From positions 1-32,282 of the forward strand of contig JAMCVO010000453.1 of NCBI GenBank assembly GCA_023475715.1: 32,282 nucleotides of DNA, in the 5' to 3' direction. The stretch comes from Actinomycetota bacterium (GTDB lineage Bacteria; Actinomycetota; Humimicrobiia; Humimicrobiales; Humimicrobiaceae). Below, in pieces: positions 30,885-32,282 of the stretch (the stretch's first letter is position 1; the number at the start of each line of letters is the position of its first letter). Position numbers and translations under genes: made by a program. A model generated the notes under the pieces. The model was not told the DNA's origin, ran no database searches, and was given only the letters and a program-made list of their open reading frames with translations.

Positions 30885-31513
30885 CACAATCATATGCCTA
30901 CGGAATGTGGCCCCTGGTATTGATTAATGCCGGTATATTCATCTTCTTTGTTTTCAGTTTTCTAAAGCCAAAGAGACGGTGGGAGTGGCGCTCAATGGGC
31001 GCGTTTACCGCTTTCGTGGTCGCCCTTTTTACCGAGATGTATGGCTTTCCGCTGACTGTCTACACACTCACCTCAGTGCTGGGGAGCCGTTATCCAGCCA
31101 CGAATCCCTTTAGTCATGTTAGCGGTAACCTGCTCGCGGTTTTCTTAGGCGGTTCAGAATTCCTTTCAGGATTGTTCATGTTTCTTGGTGGTGCGGTCAT
31201 GTTCGCTGGACTCATAGTCATGGGTAGAGCCTGGAAACAGATACACAAAGCCAATGGAGCACTGGTAACTTCAGGAATTTACGACCGGGTCAGGCACCCT
31301 CAGTACTTTGGACTCTTCCTGATTACCGTGGGTATGCTAATTCAGTGGCCAACAATCATTACCGCTGTAATGTGGCCTATTTTTATGTTCATGTACTACC
31401 GGTTAGCTCACCGGGAAGAGAAAGAAATGGAAGACCGCTTTGGTGACAGGTATGCGGACTACCGACGGAATGTGCCCATGTTCATACCACGGCTGGTACG
31501 ACATCGCCAGTAA
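30881..31513 (+). CDS. ICMT/PEMT-family membrane methyltransferase
   Basis: A protein of 210 residues with about five membrane segments. The C-terminal signature of isoprenylcysteine carboxyl methyltransferase-like enzymes is intact: TSGIYDRVRHPQYFG (130-144, with the RHP motif 138-140 that binds SAM), then REEKEMEDRFGDRYADYRRNVPMFIP (178-203). Bacteria have no prenylated CaaX proteins, so the substrate is probably a lipid, quinone or small molecule; many bacterial members sit with metal-efflux genes. Its G+C content is visibly higher than the neighbours'. It is flanked on both sides by related one-helix micro-proteins, suggesting they act as small partners. Confidence 0.88.
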   Translation: MTQSYAYGMWPLVLINAGIFIFFVFSFLKPKRRWEWRSMGAFTAFVVALFTEMYGFPLTVYTLTSVLGSRYPATNPFSHVSGNLLAVFLGGSEFLSGLFMFLGGAVMFAGLIVMGRAWKQIHKANGALVTSGIYDRVRHPQYFGLFLITVGMLIQWPTIITAVMWPIFMFMYYRLAHREEKEMEDRFGDRYADYRRNVPMFIPRLVRHRQ

Positions 31514-31549
31514 TCCTCAAACTATGATGCAATAAAGAGGAGAAAAAAG

Positions 31550-31657
31550 ATGACTCAATTTCTACAAAGCTACGGCATCTGGATAGTGGTGGGGATTATA
31601 TTGCTATTCTTAATGGTTAGATTTGCTCGCTTGAACAAAATATCAAAGAAAATTTAA
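31550..31657 (+). CDS. Single-helix micro-protein (DUF2933-like), copy 2
   Basis: The gene encodes 35 residues, MTQFLQSYGIWIVVGIILLF then a basic tail RFARLNKISKKI. An AGGAG site lies seven bases before the ATG. It shares F-L-x-S-Y-G-I-W-I-V and the following G with copy 1 at 30780, while the tails differ. The codons from about residue 23 on, including the stop, lie inside the right inverted repeat, so the original C-terminus was probably replaced when the repeat was joined. It may still be expressed from the cargo promoter. Confidence 0.7.
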   Translation: MTQFLQSYGIWIVVGIILLFLMVRFARLNKISKKI

Positions 31658-31738
31658 TGGCGAAATAGTAACCGCCAAAATTTATTATTGAAAGTATTAC
31701 AAAAGAAAACATATGTTATTTAACAAGGCACTAGATTT
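31616..31738 (-). repeat. Right terminal inverted repeat (123 bp)
   Basis: Reverse-complement partner of 30457-30581. It starts (inner end) GTTAGATTTGCTCGC and ends CAAGGCACTAGATTT. The inner end overlaps the micro-gene at 31550; the outer end is followed by AT-rich intergenic DNA leading to the toxin-antitoxin pair. Confidence 0.92.
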
Positions 31739-31824
31739 AAAATAATTTGCTAATATCTCTCAATTAGCCGGATAAATATCAAAATTATTTTAAAGAAGAT
31801 AACTTAAAAAACAGACCTAAAAAA

Positions 31825-31860
31825 ATTGGCATTTAAATTTGCCAATAACCATGATATAAT
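31825..31860 (+). promoter_or_regulatory. vapBC promoter and operator-like palindrome
   Basis: ATTGGCA (31825-31831) and TGCCAAT (31840-31846) form a 7-bp inverted repeat with an 8-base spacer. TATAAT follows at 31855-31860, 38 bases before the antitoxin ATG. The palindrome covers the -35 region, the usual place for an antitoxin to repress its own operon. Confidence 0.6.
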
Positions 31861-31897
31861 GGCAAAAAATAAATTTATTATATTTGGAGTATAAAAA

Positions 31898-32170
31898 ATG
31901 GTAATGAAATTTAAAACAAGAATTGATAGATTCGGAAGAATTGTAATCCCAAAAAAAATCAGAAATGATTTTGGTCTTTCATCAAATTCTGAAGTTGAAG
32001 TTGAAACAACTGCAGACAACAATATTATTGTTCATCCAAGACCAGTAAAGCCATTTGTTATTGATGAGGGTGGGGTGCTGGTTGTATGTTCAGAACCAAC
32101 TGAACCATTTGAAAATTTTTTACAAAAAGATAGAAATGACAGAATAGAAAAAACTTTAAAGGAAATCTGA
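31898..32170 (+). CDS. vapB: AbrB/VapB-type antitoxin
   Basis: A protein of 90 residues with GGAG eight bases before the ATG. Residues 6-25 (KTRIDRFGRIVIPKKIRNDF) form a SpoVT/AbrB swapped-hairpin DNA-binding domain; the rest (VKPFVIDEGGVLVV and an acidic C-terminal helix) is expected to wrap the toxin. It should neutralise the PIN-domain protein encoded two bases downstream and repress the operon through the palindrome at 31825-31846. Confidence 0.88.
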   Translation: MVMKFKTRIDRFGRIVIPKKIRNDFGLSSNSEVEVETTADNNIIVHPRPVKPFVIDEGGVLVVCSEPTEPFENFLQKDRNDRIEKTLKEI

Positions 32171-32172
32171 TT

Positions 32173-32282
32173 TTGAAGATTTTTTTTGATACATCGGTAT
32201 TAGTGGCAGCGTTTGTAAGTGCCCATCACAAACATGCAAATTGCCTGCCCTGGCTTCAGAAAGTTAAGAAAAAAGAGATAGA
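32173..32282 (+). CDS. vapC: VapC-type PIN-domain toxin, 3'-truncated by the window
   Basis: Only 36 codons are visible. From TTG at 32173 they read LKIFFDTSVLVAAFVSAHHK, the first strand of a PIN ribonuclease with the metal-binding Asp6 in FDTSVLVAAF. VapC toxins cut specific RNAs, often initiator tRNA or rRNA. It starts two bases after the antitoxin stop, the standard arrangement. The remaining acidic residues lie outside the window. Confidence 0.82.
   Translation, partial: MKIFFDTSVLVAAFVSAHHKHANCLPWLQKVKKKEI

Larger units (their letters stand above)
30457..31738. mobile_element. Transposase-less element with long inverted repeats and cargo
   Basis: A segment of about 1.28 kb bounded by inverted repeats of 125 bp (left) and 123 bp (right) that differ at only a handful of positions. 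It contains a promoter, a DUF2933-like micro-gene, an ICMT-type methyltransferase gene and a second DUF2933-like micro-gene. No transposase or recombinase ORF is present. The central part (from about 30640 to 31600) looks clearly richer in G+C than the flanks and the repeats, which supports transfer of the cargo. No target-site duplication is visible at the ends. It could be a MITE-like element carrying cargo, or two inverted copies of an insertion-sequence end that trapped foreign DNA. Confidence 0.7.

Overview
This is an AT-rich bacterial window, probably from an uncultured anaerobe. Most genes are ordinary bacterial housekeeping or accessory genes preceded by Shine-Dalgarno sequences, and TTG or GTG starts are frequent. 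I cannot fix the phylum from sequence alone. The Tad pilus locus has no secretin and ends in small TadE/TadG-like proteins, which fits a monoderm, perhaps actinobacteria-like, lineage. That is only a weak hint.

Layout. (1) 1-5971 (+): a carbohydrate-type cluster with three proteins of the uroporphyrinogen-decarboxylase (URO-D) superfamily (the first cut by the window edge), an L-rhamnose-mutarotase-like protein, a LacI-type regulator and a phosphomannose-isomerase-like cupin. The mix of sugar enzymes and URO-D/methyltransferase folds suggests catabolism of an unusual, possibly methylated, sugar. (2) 6067-8260 (+): coaX, a dusB-like gene and tRNA-Pro(CGG). (3) 8348-10971 (-): a ZIP metal transporter, an unrecognised helical protein and arsenite methyltransferase arsM. 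(4) 11296-14316 (+): a small EncFtn-like ferritin, an amt-glnK ammonium pair whose PII protein lacks the usual T-loop tyrosine, a 48-codon ORF and a DUF192 gene. (5) 14443-19979 (-): glmM with a GlmU-like acetyltransferase, DedA, CorA and a lipoprotein. (6) 20130-21461 (+): rlmN and a small unknown gene.

(7) 21698-28056 (+): a compact Tad/Flp pilus operon (cpaB, tadZ, tadA, tadB, tadC, flp pilin, tadE, tadG-like). It runs into an ssb gene whose product lacks the usual acidic C-terminal tip, a combination that raises a link to DNA uptake. A promoter lies in front of cpaB. The pilin is preceded by two near-identical, over-long Shine-Dalgarno sequences. (8) 28233-30464 (+): a 12-residue lysine-rich micro-ORF followed by a textbook terminator, then ychF and a methyltransferase with a C-terminal zinc ribbon. 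(9) 30457-31738: the most striking structure, a segment of about 1.28 kb bounded by nearly identical inverted repeats of 125 and 123 bp. It carries its own promoter, an ICMT-type membrane methyltransferase and, on either side of that gene, two related one-helix micro-proteins (DUF2933-like), but no transposase. Its inner part looks richer in G+C than its surroundings, and its ends overlap the 3' ends of two coding regions. (10) 31898-end: a VapBC-type toxin-antitoxin pair, with the toxin cut by the window edge.
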